A stretch of DNA of 64,000 nucleotides from positions 2,170,001 to 2,234,000 of the forward strand of contig NZ_CP016591.1 in the NCBI RefSeq assembly GCF_001698205.1. Direction: 5' to 3'. This document shows, piece after piece, positions 33,111 to 41,422 of the stretch. Position numbers and translations under genes: made by a program. The DNA is from Tsuneonella dongtanensis (GTDB taxonomy: Bacteria > Pseudomonadota > Alphaproteobacteria > Sphingomonadales > Sphingomonadaceae). Below the pieces are notes generated by a model. It did not search any database. It was not told the origin of the DNA and saw only the letters and a list, made by a program, of their open reading frames with translations. Position 1 is the stretch's first letter. Each line of letters begins with the position of its first letter.

Positions 33111-34489
33111 CTACGGTAACAGACCTTCCGGGCCGCTTCGACGATACGCGGAGCATCGATAATCGCGAGCTTCTCGAGGTTGGCCGCATAGGGCAGAGGC
33201 ACATCCTCGTCGCACACCCGCAGGACCGGCGCATCCAGGTGGTCGAAACCGTCCTCCATGCAGATCGCCATCACTTCGGACGCGATCGAGCAGGTCGGCC
33301 AGCCTTCCTCGGCAATGATCAGGCGGTTGGTCTTGGCCAGTGAGGCGAGGATCGCTTCCTTGTCGAGCGGGCGCAACGTGCGCAGGTCGATGACTTCGGC
33401 ATCGATGCCTTCGCCGGCGAGAGTTTCGGCCGCGTCGAGCGCAAGACCGACACCGATCGAGTAGCTGACGATGGTAACGTCGCTACCTTCACGCACGAGC
33501 CGCGCCTTGCCGATCGGCAGAACGTAGTCGTCGATGTCCGGCACCTCGAAAGTGCGTCCGTAGACGAGTTCGTTCTCGAGGAATACGACCGGGTCCTCGC
33601 TGCGGATGGCCGCCTTGAGCAGGCCCTTGCAGTCGGCCGCATCGTAAGGCGCGATGACGATCAGGCCGGGGACGCTGGCGTACCAAGGGCCATAGTTCTG
33701 GCTGTGCTGGGCGCCGACCCGGCTTGCGGCGCCGTTCGGGCCGCGGAACACCACCGGGCAACGCATCTGGCCGCCCGACATGTAATTGGTCTTGGCCGCA
33801 GAATTGATGATGTGGTCGATCGCCTGCATCGCGAAATTGAACGTCATGAATTCGACCACTGGCCGCAGGCCGCCCATCGCCGCGCCCGTGCCGATCCCGG
33901 CGAATCCGTATTCGGTGATCGGTGTGTCGATGACGCGCTTGGCTCCGAACTCGTCGAGCAGTCCTTGCGTGACCTTGTAGGCGCCCTGGTACTGGGCGAC
34001 TTCCTCGCCCATCACGAACACGCGATCGTCCCGGCGCATTTCCTCGGCCATGGCGTCGCGCAAGGCTTCGCGCACCGTGATGGAGGTCATCGAGGTGCCT
34101 TCCGGAATTTCGGGATCGCGCGCGGGTTCGGCCTTGGGCGTCTTGGCGATCGCAGGGGCATCGGGCTCTTCGCGGCCGACGTCCTTCCCTTCACCTGGCA
34201 CATCCTCGACTTTCGCCGCGGGAGCCGGCGCAGGCGTTTCTTCGCCGCCCTCACCCGCCATAGTCGCGATGACTTCGCCGACCTTCACGTTCTCGGTACC
34301 TTCGGCGACGAGGATCTTGCCGATCGTGCCTTCGTCTACCGCCTCGAATTCCATGGTCGCCTTGTCGGTCTCTATCTCGGCCAGGATGTCTCCGGCGGCC
34401 ACGCTGTCGCCTTCCTTGACCAGCCACTTGGCGAGCGTGCCCTCTTCCATCGTCGGCGAGAGCGCGGGCATCTTCAGTTCGAGGGACAT
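33107..34489 (-). CDS. pdhB: Pyruvate dehydrogenase E1 beta subunit with N-terminal lipoyl domain
   Basis: 460 residues. An extra lipoyl domain (1-78) has the lipoylated Lys43 in [16 protein letters not shown], then an Ala/Pro-rich linker. The E1-beta part starts near 130 ([20 protein letters not shown]) with [40 protein letters not shown] and [15 protein letters not shown]. Works with PdhA to decarboxylate pyruvate and feed acetyl-CoA to citrate synthase (gltA at 58593). The lipoyl-E1-beta fusion is typical of alphaproteobacteria. Its ATG shares one base with the pdhA stop. Confidence 0.97.
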   Translation of the reverse strand: MSLELKMPALSPTMEEGTLAKWLVKEGDSVAAGDILAEIETDKATMEFEAVDEGTIGKILVAEGTENVKVGEVIATMAGEGGEETPAPAPAAKVEDVPGEGKDVGREEPDAPAIAKTPKAEPARDPEIPEGTSMTSITVREALRDAMAEEMRRDDRVFVMGEEVAQYQGAYKVTQGLLDEFGAKRVIDTPITEYGFAGIGTGAAMGGLRPVVEFMTFNFAMQAIDHIINSAAKTNYMSGGQMRCPVVFRGPNGAASRVGAQHSQNYGPWYASVPGLIVIAPYDAADCKGLLKAAIRSEDPVVFLENELVYGRTFEVPDIDDYVLPIGKARLVREGSDVTIVSYSIGVGLALDAAETLAGEGIDAEVIDLRTLRPLDKEAILASLAKTNRLIIAEEGWPTCSIASEVMAICMEDGFDHLDAPVLRVCDEDVPLPYAANLEKLAIIDAPRIVEAARKVCYRS

Positions 34490-35595
34490 CAGTAGCTCTC
34501 CACCAGCACGTCGGTGTACAGATCGCTAGCCGGCGGCTCGGGCGAACTTTCGGCGAAATCGGCGCTTTCCGAGACCGCGGTGCGGATGCGCTTGTCGATA
34601 TCCTTCAGCTTCTCCTCCGCTACCCCGCGCTCGATTAGTTCCTTCTTCGCGCGCTCGATCGGATCGTTGTGCTCGCGCTGGTCCTGCACTTCTTCGCGCG
34701 TGCGGTACTTAGCCGGGTCCGACATCGAGTGCCCGCGATAGCGATAGGTGTTGAGCTCCATGAGGACGGGGCCGTTGCCCGCGCGCACATGCTTGAATGC
34801 CACTTCGGCCGCTCGGCGGACCTGGAGGACGTCCATCCCATTCACGTCCATGCCGGGAATGCGGAACGCCGTGCCGCGACGATGGAACTCGGTCTCCGCG
34901 GACCCGCGCTTGACGGCGGTGCCCATGGCATACCCGTTGTTCTCGATCGCGAACACGATCGGCAGCTTCCACAGCGCCGCCATGTTCATCGTCTCGTAGA
35001 CCTGGCCCTGGTTGGCCGCACCGTCACCAAAATAGGCAAGGCAAAGACCGCCATCGCCGCGATACTGGTGACCGAGCGCCAGCCCACCCCCTAGCGAAAC
35101 CTGCGCCCCGACGATCCCGTGGCCGCCGTAGAAGCGGTGTTCCGTCGAGAACATGTGCATCGAACCACCCTTGCCGCGCGAGATGCCCGCTTCGCGTCCG
35201 GTCAGCTCGGCCATGATGACCTTGGGATCGATTCCATAGGCGAGCATGTGGCCGTGGTCGCGATAGCCGGTGATGACGCTGTCGAGGCCTTCCGTCAGCG
35301 CCGATTGCAGCCCGACCGCAACCGCTTCCTGGCCGATGTAGAGGTGACAGAACCCGCCGATTAGACCGAGACCATAAAGCTGGCCGGCGCGCTCTTCGAA
35401 CCGTCGAATGAGCAGCATCTGCTCATACATGCTGACAAGTTCTTCGTCCTTCGCGTTGTAACGCGGGCTTTTTTCATGCTCTTCCTGCAGCGAGTGCAGG
35501 ACGAAGTCGGCGTCCGAGGATTTGCTCTTGTTCGCCGTCGGCTTAGCTGCGGCGGGTTTCGCGGGGGCTTTGCCCTTGCTGGCTGTCTTGGCCAA
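34489..35595 (-). CDS. pdhA: Pyruvate dehydrogenase E1 alpha subunit
   Basis: Thiamine-diphosphate subunit of 368 residues. TPP-binding motif [20 protein letters not shown] ending in [13 protein letters not shown], and the phosphorylation-loop homologue [20 protein letters not shown]. The N-terminus is a Lys/Ala/Pro-rich linker ([17 protein letters not shown]). TTG 35595 is preferred: GAGGA stands eight bases upstream, while the farther in-frame TTG at 35658 has no usable ribosome site. Coupled to pdhB by TGATG. Confidence 0.95.
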   Translation of the reverse strand: MAKTASKGKAPAKPAAAKPTANKSKSSDADFVLHSLQEEHEKSPRYNAKDEELVSMYEQMLLIRRFEERAGQLYGLGLIGGFCHLYIGQEAVAVGLQSALTEGLDSVITGYRDHGHMLAYGIDPKVIMAELTGREAGISRGKGGSMHMFSTEHRFYGGHGIVGAQVSLGGGLALGHQYRGDGGLCLAYFGDGAANQGQVYETMNMAALWKLPIVFAIENNGYAMGTAVKRGSAETEFHRRGTAFRIPGMDVNGMDVLQVRRAAEVAFKHVRAGNGPVLMELNTYRYRGHSMSDPAKYRTREEVQDQREHNDPIERAKKELIERGVAEEKLKDIDKRIRTAVSESADFAESSPEPPASDLYTDVLVESY

Positions 35596-35712
35596 TGTGC
35601 GGGTCCTCGATGGTCTTGCGCCGGTGAGTGGCGAGGGTCTCCTCAGCCTATGGCGCAAGCCTTCGGTACGCGCAATCCGCGTGCATACGAAAACCCGATT
35701 TGACGTAGGGGC

Positions 35713-36075
35713 CTAGCGGCTTTCCGTCGGCTTGAGCAGGATCACGACCTCGTCGGGATAAACGACATTGAGGTCCTTGCGGATCAGCTCTCCCACGAAG
35801 TCCGGATCAGCGCGCTTGGGGTTCAGCGCGTCGACCTGCATCTGGAGTTCGTTGCGCTCGTGCGTGAGCTTGGCGATCTGCACACGGCGCTGATCCAGCA
35901 GGCGCAGGTTATCGCCCCAGGCAAGCAAGCCGCTTGGCCCGACAATCGCAAGGCCGCCCAGCACCAGGAGCACTGCAAGCGCGGCGCCCTGAGTAAGCCG
36001 ATCCTTCGGCGATAGGATTCGATGTCCTTCCCGTGTCACGGAACTGACAGAATCATAGTTAGCGCACCGATTCAA
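35713..36075 (-). CDS. ftsB: Septum formation initiator, FtsB/DivIC family
   Basis: A 120-residue single-pass membrane protein of the divisome; FtsB joins FtsL and FtsQ to activate septal wall synthesis. One transmembrane helix (GAALAVLLVLGGLAIVG) is followed by a coiled coil (RLLDQRRVQIAKLTHERNEL) and the conserved tail with DPDFVGELIRKDLNVVYPDE. A start a little downstream is possible, since the first 20 residues are poorly hydrophobic and charged. Lies 117 bp before pdhA; FtsB next to pdhA is a familiar alphaproteobacterial arrangement. Confidence 0.9.
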   Translation of the reverse strand: MNRCANYDSVSSVTREGHRILSPKDRLTQGAALAVLLVLGGLAIVGPSGLLAWGDNLRLLDQRRVQIAKLTHERNELQMQVDALNPKRADPDFVGELIRKDLNVVYPDEVVILLKPTESR

Positions 36076-36079
36076 GCGC

Positions 36080-36110
36080 TTTCACGCAAGTTTTGCGACC
36101 CCGCGTGAAA
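36080..36110. repeat. 8-bp inverted repeat upstream of ftsB
   Basis: TTTCACGC (36080-36087) and GCGTGAAA (36103-36110) are perfect reverse complements 15 bases apart, just upstream of the ftsB ATG. It could be a regulator site. The right arm also abuts the terminator of the next gene, so part of the symmetry may be coincidental. Confidence 0.35.
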
Positions 36111-36139
36111 AGCCCGGGCCGATCCTGCGATCGACCCGG
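36108..36139 (-). terminator. Rho-independent terminator of the PRC-barrel-like gene
   Basis: Read on the minus strand, an 11-bp stem (CCGGGTCGATC, loop GCAG, GATCGGCCCGG; one G-U pair) is followed by GCTTTT. It starts about 35 bp after the stop of the gene at 36173-37048 and would separate it from ftsB. The T-tract is only four long. Confidence 0.65.
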
Positions 36140-36172
36140 ACTTCCCGGGAGGGACTCCGCCTGGAGGGAGGG

Positions 36173-37048
36173 TCAATCGGCGGAGTCGGCGGGTTCCACG
36201 CTCGCCTGCTGGCGGGCGGTCTTTTCGATCTTGCCTTCGCCCATTGCCGAAATGAGCAGCGAACCGGCTCCGGTGAAATTCCCTGCCGGAAGCGTCGCTG
36301 GACCGTCTTCGGTCATGACGACGAGCTCTTCGACACGCCCTGGGCTGTCTGCGATCACCTGGCGTACCTCGCCGATGCGGTCGCCACTGTCGTCGAGCAC
36401 CGGCATACCGGGGGCGATGCCAAACACGCCCGCTCCCTGCCCGGCGGCGCTGCCCGCGATGGCGAGCTGGCCGGCGGCACCCGAGAACATGCCATTCGCG
36501 GCACTCGTAGCCGTGCCGCTTGTGTTGCCACCGAGCGAGGCGCCTTGCTGCAAGGCGCCGTTCGCGGCGCCGCGCACCCGGCTCACGCCGTCTCCGGCTG
36601 CATCGCGCCCTGTCCTCGCTGCGCCGCGCGCCGTACCGACTGCGCCGCCCGCGAGGCCGCGGACTGCGTCGGTACCGACAAGTTGCGCCTCGCCGCTCGC
36701 CGACCCGCTAGCCTGCCCGCTTCCCGAACCCGATCCGGTCAGCCCGCCGACAGGTGTAACCATGGTCTTATCCAGCGAACCCGAACCTTGCGCGGAGGCA
36801 TTGCGGTCGGCCGAAACCCGACCAGAACGGCGATCGACCCTGGTCGAGCCCTCGGTCGTGCCAACAACTGAACCGGCGCCCCGTGTCACGGTTTCGACTC
36901 CACGGGAGGGAATGTCGAGCGTTCCGCCGAGGGAGCCGCCCAGACTTCCGCCGAGTCCGCCTCCCAGACCACCGCCACCCAGCAACTGGGCGTGGGCCGG
37001 GGTTGCAGCCAGCAGCAGCGCGACCGAGGTGAAGAAGATGGCTTTCAT
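36173..37048 (-). CDS. Secreted Gly/Ser-rich protein with PRC-barrel-like C-terminus
   Basis: A 291-residue exported protein. Signal peptide FTSVALLLAATPAHAQ, then Gly/Leu repeats (LGGGGLGGGLGGSLGG), then a long low-complexity Gly/Ser/Ala region (about 90-210, for example GSGSGSGQASGSASGE). The last 75 residues (GMPVLDDSGDRIGEVRQVIA ... GEGKIEK) resemble a PRC-barrel-type beta domain. ATG 37048 sets the signal peptide at the N-terminus. Followed by a terminator; preceded by a subtilase on the same strand, 115 bp away. Possibly a cell-surface or envelope component; no known function. Confidence 0.78.
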   Translation of the reverse strand: MKAIFFTSVALLLAATPAHAQLLGGGGLGGGLGGSLGGSLGGTLDIPSRGVETVTRGAGSVVGTTEGSTRVDRRSGRVSADRNASAQGSGSLDKTMVTPVGGLTGSGSGSGQASGSASGEAQLVGTDAVRGLAGGAVGTARGAARTGRDAAGDGVSRVRGAANGALQQGASLGGNTSGTATSAANGMFSGAAGQLAIAGSAAGQGAGVFGIAPGMPVLDDSGDRIGEVRQVIADSPGRVEELVVMTEDGPATLPAGNFTGAGSLLISAMGEGKIEKTARQQASVEPADSAD

Positions 37049-37163
37049 GGTCCTGTTCCTTTTTTCCTTGCCGGAAGGCGGTGCCGTCCGTCGGCAGGAA
37101 AACGGATCGTCGGTCCTGATCCATCCATGAAAGTCTGGAAAAACTGCACAAGCTACTGAAAGT

Positions 37164-38366
37164 TTAGCGACAATCCCCGCAAATAAGACCGCGGCCGTAG
37201 ATCGGATCGGGACCTTTCCTGCCAAGATCGACTACTTCGGCGTCGACCTTGGCTTGCCAGTCTCCATCCATCGCCGCAGCTATGCGCGCGGCAGCGAGAG
37301 GCGCGGCAAAGGAGGTGCCGCGCAGCTTTACCGTGCGACCCTTAGCGTTGGTAGCGACCAAGTCCGCACCCGGGGCAGCGTAATCGAGATCGAGTGCGCG
37401 CCCAGCCTCGATGAGGGCACGATTTCGCGCGTCGACGCCCGTGACTGCGACCACCCCTGGGTAGCTTGCCGGAAAAGCAGGGGGCGCCGCCGGTCCATCG
37501 TTGCCGACTGCCGCCACGATCACGACGCCCTTCGCACGCGCTGCTGCAATCGAACGCGAGAGCAGCGGGTTGTCAGGGCCGACAATGCTCATACTGATCA
37601 CTTTCGCGCCGCCTGCGACGAGCCACCCCAATCCCCGTGCGACAGCCGTCGCGCTGCCTCCCGCAGGGTCCTGTCCATAGACGTCGGCGACCGCGATGGT
37701 ACGCACACCGGCACGCCTAAGTAGCGAAACGACCGCGCTGCCATGATCGCTCGCCATCGGGGCCCCTATGGCAAAGCCCTTGCTGGCGGCGATGGGAAGC
37801 GATGCCGACGGCGCCCCGTCGACCACTCCAACTCGAGCGGAAATGGCGGGCGTGGGCACTATGGCCCTTGCTGCTCCTCCTCCGCGTCCCACCTGCTCGA
37901 AAATGTGGTCTGGCGTCCACTGCAGGCCCGGCGCGGCGCGCTGAAGCAATCCCTCGACCTCTCGCAGGCGCACTCCGTGCGGCAGGCGCACCCGCGTGAC
38001 CGCGATATCGAGCCCATCTATCGTTTCGACGCCGACTACTCCAAAGCCGAGCGCTTGCAAGCCGCGCAGCGCAAACTCGCTCGGCTCGAACACGACGATC
38101 TCGCCGCGCCGTGCGGGAAATCCGTCCGGGGTCATCTCGAGGTGTTTGGGATTGGTCCTGACAAGCCGCTCGAGCCGATCCTCGCGCAACGCAGCGAGTT
38201 GACGGCCGGCATCGGCCAGTACCGGTTCGGCAACCCGCACGACACCACCGATGGTGTCGCGGACAGGGCCGGTCGGAAGCTGCACCCCCGGGAGGCCTAT
38301 CTGCGCGACCGCGGGCGAGGCCAGCAAGGCGAGCAACATGGCAATTCGGGAAATCGGCATTCGCAT
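37164..38366 (-). CDS. Exported S8-family serine protease (subtilase)
   Basis: A 400-residue protein with a signal peptide (SRIAMLLALLASPAVAQ). The first 180 residues after it could be an inhibitor-like prodomain. Catalytic triad in subtilisin order: Asp in ARVGVVDGAPS, His in MASDHGSAVVSLL, Ser in LRGTSFAAPLAAA; the oxyanion-hole Asn is in VAAVGNDGPAAPP. The His motif is DHGSA where most members have HGTHV, a noticeable variation. The C-terminus ends RGLICGDCR with two Cys. Divergent from the ECF sigma gene, which starts 34 bp away, so it may belong to the sigma factor's regulon or signal path (inference). Confidence 0.88.
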   Translation of the reverse strand: MRMPISRIAMLLALLASPAVAQIGLPGVQLPTGPVRDTIGGVVRVAEPVLADAGRQLAALREDRLERLVRTNPKHLEMTPDGFPARRGEIVVFEPSEFALRGLQALGFGVVGVETIDGLDIAVTRVRLPHGVRLREVEGLLQRAAPGLQWTPDHIFEQVGRGGGAARAIVPTPAISARVGVVDGAPSASLPIAASKGFAIGAPMASDHGSAVVSLLRRAGVRTIAVADVYGQDPAGGSATAVARGLGWLVAGGAKVISMSIVGPDNPLLSRSIAAARAKGVVIVAAVGNDGPAAPPAFPASYPGVVAVTGVDARNRALIEAGRALDLDYAAPGADLVATNAKGRTVKLRGTSFAAPLAAARIAAAMDGDWQAKVDAEVVDLGRKGPDPIYGRGLICGDCR

Positions 38367-38396
38367 CGTTCACCTGATGGGCTTTTTGCGCTTAAC

Positions 38397-38432
38397 AGGG
38401 ATGAAACGATCCCCGCCATCCGTTTCATCCCT
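38397..38432. repeat. Perfect 12-bp inverted repeat over the ECF sigma start codon
   Basis: AGGGATGAAACG (38397-38408) and CGTTTCATCCCT (38421-38432) are exact reverse complements with a 12-base spacer. The ATG at 38401 used for the sigma gene is inside the left arm. As RNA it would fold into a hairpin hiding that ATG; as DNA it could be an operator or overlap an autoregulated promoter (GAAAC/CGTT elements, though spacing of 13 is short for an ECF promoter). Confidence 0.6.
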
Positions 38433-38964
38433 GCAAGACCGCAAGAACGAACCGCAAGATACGAAGGCCAGAACGATCGCCCACGGCTTCGAAGACGAGA
38501 TGGTCGCGCTTCTCCCCCGCTTGCGCCGGTTCGCGCTCGGGCTGGCGCGCGACCGTGCCGATGGTGACGACCTGGTGCAGTTGACTGTGGAAAGGGCGCT
38601 GACCTCCCGCACGCAGTGGCAGGAGGGCACGCGGCTCGACAGCTGGATGTACAGGATCATGCGCAATATCTGGATCGACGAAGGGCGAAGCCGCACGCGG
38701 CGGTCGCAGACGTTCGTAACCGAGGAAACCGGGCTGAGCGTCGGCGGCGACGGCGGACAGGAAGCGGCCGCCGAGCTCGGCGTGGTGGGTCGCGCCATGG
38801 ACCGCCTGCCCGACGATCAACGCGAAGCGGTCATGCTCGTCCTTGTCGAGGGCTACAAATATGCGGAGGCAGCCGAAATCGTCGGCTGTCCGGTGGGCAC
38901 CCTCACCTCCCGCCTCGGTCGGGGCCGCGAGGCGCTGATGGCCATGCTGGGAGAAGCTGCGTGA
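38401..38964 (+). CDS. ECF-type RNA polymerase sigma factor
   Basis: 187 residues from ATG 38401. Region 2: LLPRLRRFALGLARDRADGD, DLVQLTVERAL, LDSWMYRIMRNIWIDEGR. Region 4: MDRLPDDQREAVMLVLVEGY and KYAEAAEIVGCPVGTLTSRL. The first 33 residues are outside the sigma fold, and an in-frame ATG at 38500 would begin right before region 2, giving 154 residues, a normal ECF size. The choice matters because the upstream ATG lies in an inverted repeat. Its stop overlaps the anti-sigma GTG (GTGA), a coupled sigma/anti-sigma pair. Confidence 0.92.
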   Translation: MKRSPPSVSSLQDRKNEPQDTKARTIAHGFEDEMVALLPRLRRFALGLARDRADGDDLVQLTVERALTSRTQWQEGTRLDSWMYRIMRNIWIDEGRSRTRRSQTFVTEETGLSVGGDGGQEAAAELGVVGRAMDRLPDDQREAVMLVLVEGYKYAEAAEIVGCPVGTLTSRLGRGREALMAMLGEAA

Positions 38965-39671
38965 CACGCGATTCCGACGAAATCCGCGCCTACGTCGACG
39001 GCGAGCTGGACAAACTCACGGCCGCGCGGATCGCGCGCGAGGCGGAAAGCGACGCCGAGCTGGCGTCGGCCATCGCCGCCGAACGCTCGCTGCGCGAGGC
39101 GCTAACAGCGCACTTCGCACCGGTGCTTGCCGAGCCGGTACCCGAGCGACTGACCACGCCGATCGACGCCGCGCGAAAGATAGTATCGCTTGATGAGATT
39201 CGTAACCAGCGCTTCGGCTTTAATGCCAGAACGCTGCGCTGGGCTGGCCCGGCGATGGCCGCCGCGTTGGTTCTCGCATTGCTCATCCCCGGCCTGCGCA
39301 GCGGCCAGACCGAGACGCGCGACGGCCTCACCTTCGCTTCCAACGACCTCGCAAGGGCTCTCGACAGCCAGCTAGTCGCGGATCAGCGCCAGGGCGACGA
39401 AACGCGGATACTCCTGAGTTTCGCCGACGAAGAAGGAACCTTGTGCCGCGGCTTCGCTCGTGCGGACGTGTCGGGCATTGCGTGCCGCAGGGGCGGCGGC
39501 TGGCACCTGAGGGTCCAGCGCGACGGTATCGACGTATCGGCGAACGACTACCGCCAGGCTAGCTCTGTCGATAGTGCGATCATGGAGGCTGCGCAGGGCA
39601 TGGCGGCTGGCCCGGCGCTCGACGCCGCGGCGGAACGGGCGGCGAAAGAGCGCGGCTGGGCCGCTCAGTAG
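38961..39671 (+). CDS. Membrane-bound anti-sigma factor
   Basis: 236 residues, GTG start inside the sigma stop codon. The N-terminal cytoplasmic domain (DSDEIRAYVDGELDKLTAAR, ERSLREALTAHF) is the anti-sigma helix set; one transmembrane helix follows (GPAMAAALVLALLIPGL), then an outer domain of about 110 residues with two Cys (GTLCRG, GIACRR). No HxxxCxxC zinc motif is present in the sigma-binding domain. It would hold the sigma factor at the membrane until released. Converges with the acyl-CoA dehydrogenase and overlaps it by seven bases. Confidence 0.88.
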   Translation: MTRDSDEIRAYVDGELDKLTAARIAREAESDAELASAIAAERSLREALTAHFAPVLAEPVPERLTTPIDAARKIVSLDEIRNQRFGFNARTLRWAGPAMAAALVLALLIPGLRSGQTETRDGLTFASNDLARALDSQLVADQRQGDETRILLSFADEEGTLCRGFARADVSGIACRRGGGWHLRVQRDGIDVSANDYRQASSVDSAIMEAAQGMAAGPALDAAAERAAKERGWAAQ

Positions 39672-40822
39672 CTGCGCGGCAGACCGAGCACGTGCTCGGC
39701 AAGGTAGCTCAGGATCAGGTTCGTGCTGATCGGCGCCACGGTGTACAGTCGCGCCTCGCGGAACTTGCGTTCGACATCGTACTCCTCGGCAAAGCCGAAG
39801 CCGCCGAAGGTCTGCACGCACATGTCGGCGGCAGCCCAGCTCGCTTCGCTGGCGAGAAGTTTCGCCATGTTCGCCTCGGCACCCGGATTTCCGCCCGCGT
39901 CATAGACCTGCGCGGCATGGTGGACCATGAGCTCGGCAGCGCGCATTTGCGCGTAACAACGGGAGATAGGAAACTGAATTCCCTGATTCTTTCCGATCGG
40001 ACGCGCGAAGACCTCGCGTCCGTTGGCATATCCGACGGCCTTTTCGATGAACCACTTCGCATCGCCGACACATTCGGCCGCAATCAGGATCCGCTCGGCA
40101 TTCATGCCTGACAGAATGTAGCGGAAGCCCTGCCCCTCTTGCCCCACGAGTGCGCTTGCCGGAATGCGCAGGTCGTCGAAAAACACTTCGGTGGTCGAGT
40201 GGTTCATCAGCGTGCGGATCGGCTTGATCGTCAGGCCATTGCCGACCGCTTCGCGCATGTCGACGAGGAACACGCTGAGCCCCTCGGTGCGCTTGGCGAC
40301 CTCCTCGCGCGGTGTCGTGCGCGCGAGCAGCAGCATGAGGTCGGAATGCTCGGCGCGGCTGGTCCAGATTTTCTGGCCGTTTACGACGTAGTGCTCTCCG
40401 TCCCGCACGGCGCGGGTTTTCAGCGAGAGGGTGTCGGTCCCGCTGGTCGGTTCGGACACCCCGAACGCCTGCAGGCGCAACTCCCCCCGGGCGATGCCGG
40501 GCAAGTATGCGGCCTTCTGCGCCTCGCTCCCGTACCGCAGCAGCGTATTCATGATATACATTTGCGCGTGAGCGCTGGCACCGTTGCAGCCGGAGGCCTG
40601 GATCTCCTCCATGATGACCGCGGCTGCGTCCAGTTTCAGCCCGCTGCCGCCGAATTGCTCTGGGATCAGTGCAGCGAGAAATCCTGCGCGGGTCAGCGCA
40701 TCGACGAACTCGCCGGGATAGGCACGGTCGCGATCCTTCGCGCGCCAGTACTCGCCGGGAAACTGCTCGCATAGCGCGCGAACGGCGCGGCGGATCTCCG
40801 CCAGGTCCTCGCGTTCGTCCAT
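39665..40822 (-). CDS. Acyl-CoA dehydrogenase
   Basis: FAD flavoenzyme of 385 residues that oxidises acyl-CoA to enoyl-CoA. Conserved blocks: FLAALIPEQFGGSGL, FGVSEPTSGTDTLSLKT, VNGQKIWTSRAEHSDLML, FDDLRIPASALVG, GRKs-like stretch GREVFARPIGKNQGIQFP and the C-terminal QTFGGFGFAEEYDVERKFRE with RLYTVAPIST. The catalytic base is expected near the CVQTFGG/EEYDVER block. No other beta-oxidation gene is adjacent, so the chain length preference is unknown. Confidence 0.93.
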   Translation of the reverse strand: MDEREDLAEIRRAVRALCEQFPGEYWRAKDRDRAYPGEFVDALTRAGFLAALIPEQFGGSGLKLDAAAVIMEEIQASGCNGASAHAQMYIMNTLLRYGSEAQKAAYLPGIARGELRLQAFGVSEPTSGTDTLSLKTRAVRDGEHYVVNGQKIWTSRAEHSDLMLLLARTTPREEVAKRTEGLSVFLVDMREAVGNGLTIKPIRTLMNHSTTEVFFDDLRIPASALVGQEGQGFRYILSGMNAERILIAAECVGDAKWFIEKAVGYANGREVFARPIGKNQGIQFPISRCYAQMRAAELMVHHAAQVYDAGGNPGAEANMAKLLASEASWAAADMCVQTFGGFGFAEEYDVERKFREARLYTVAPISTNLILSYLAEHVLGLPRSY

Positions 40823-40846
40823 TCTCTCGCCCCGCCTGCGGTCAGT

Positions 40847-40923
40847 TGGTGCGCCCGACAGGATTCGAACCTGTGGCCCCCAGATTAGGAATCTGATGCT
40901 CTATCCTGCTGAGCTACGGGCGC
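40847..40923 (-). tRNA. tRNA-Arg(CCT)
   Basis: On the minus strand the acceptor arms GCGCCCG and CGGGCGC pair perfectly, followed by A and an encoded CCA. D-arm AGCTCAGCAGGATAGAGC, anticodon loop TTCCTAA giving CCT, and T-loop GGTTCGAATCC are all canonical. Length is 77 including CCA. It reads AGG codons. Confidence 0.96.
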
Positions 40924-40962
40924 GCCGGGGGTGGCTGTAAAGCGCCGGAATCGCGCTGGCAA

Positions 40963-41415
40963 TCAGTTGAGTTCGTCGGGCGGTGCCAACGGAAACGGCA
41001 GCGGGGCGATCGGAATGCCTTCCTCCACGAGGGCGCGCGCCTCATCCGGGCTTGCCTGCCCATGAATCGTGGCGTGATCGCGCTCGCCATAATGCATCGC
41101 ACGGGATTGCTCGGCGAAGTCGGTCCCCACCCACGTGCTTTCCTTGAGCGCCCGAGCTTGCGCATCGGCGAGAGCCCGGACGGCTTTCGCAACCTCGGGA
41201 GGGAGGGCGTTGCTCAGCGCAGGTCCGGCAACCTCCGTTCGCGCATTACCCTTGGCCGGTACGGCCGGTGCCATCGGCGCCTTCTCGACGCCGACCGATC
41301 CGCAGTGTGGGCATGCCACCAGTCCGCGCCCAATCTGGTCCGCGTACGCTTCGGACGATGCGAACCATCCCTCGAAGCGATGGCCAAGCGTGCACGAGAG
41401 ATCGAAGACAATCAT
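40963..41415 (-). CDS. DUF1178 family protein
   Basis: A 150-residue protein. The start MIVFDLSCTLGHRFEGWFAS and VACPHCGSVGVEKAPMAP are the DUF1178 hallmarks; C8 and the CxxC pair may form a zinc-ribbon-like site. The C-terminal KESTWVGTDFAEQSRAMHYG and APLPFPLAPPDELN blocks are also family-conserved. ATG 41415 was chosen because the family starts there. Function is unknown; it is co-directional with the nitrilase-family gene, seven bases away, and sits in a conserved nit-grx neighbourhood. Confidence 0.9.
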   Translation of the reverse strand: MIVFDLSCTLGHRFEGWFASSEAYADQIGRGLVACPHCGSVGVEKAPMAPAVPAKGNARTEVAGPALSNALPPEVAKAVRALADAQARALKESTWVGTDFAEQSRAMHYGERDHATIHGQASPDEARALVEEGIPIAPLPFPLAPPDELN

Positions 41416-41422
41416 CGGCGGC

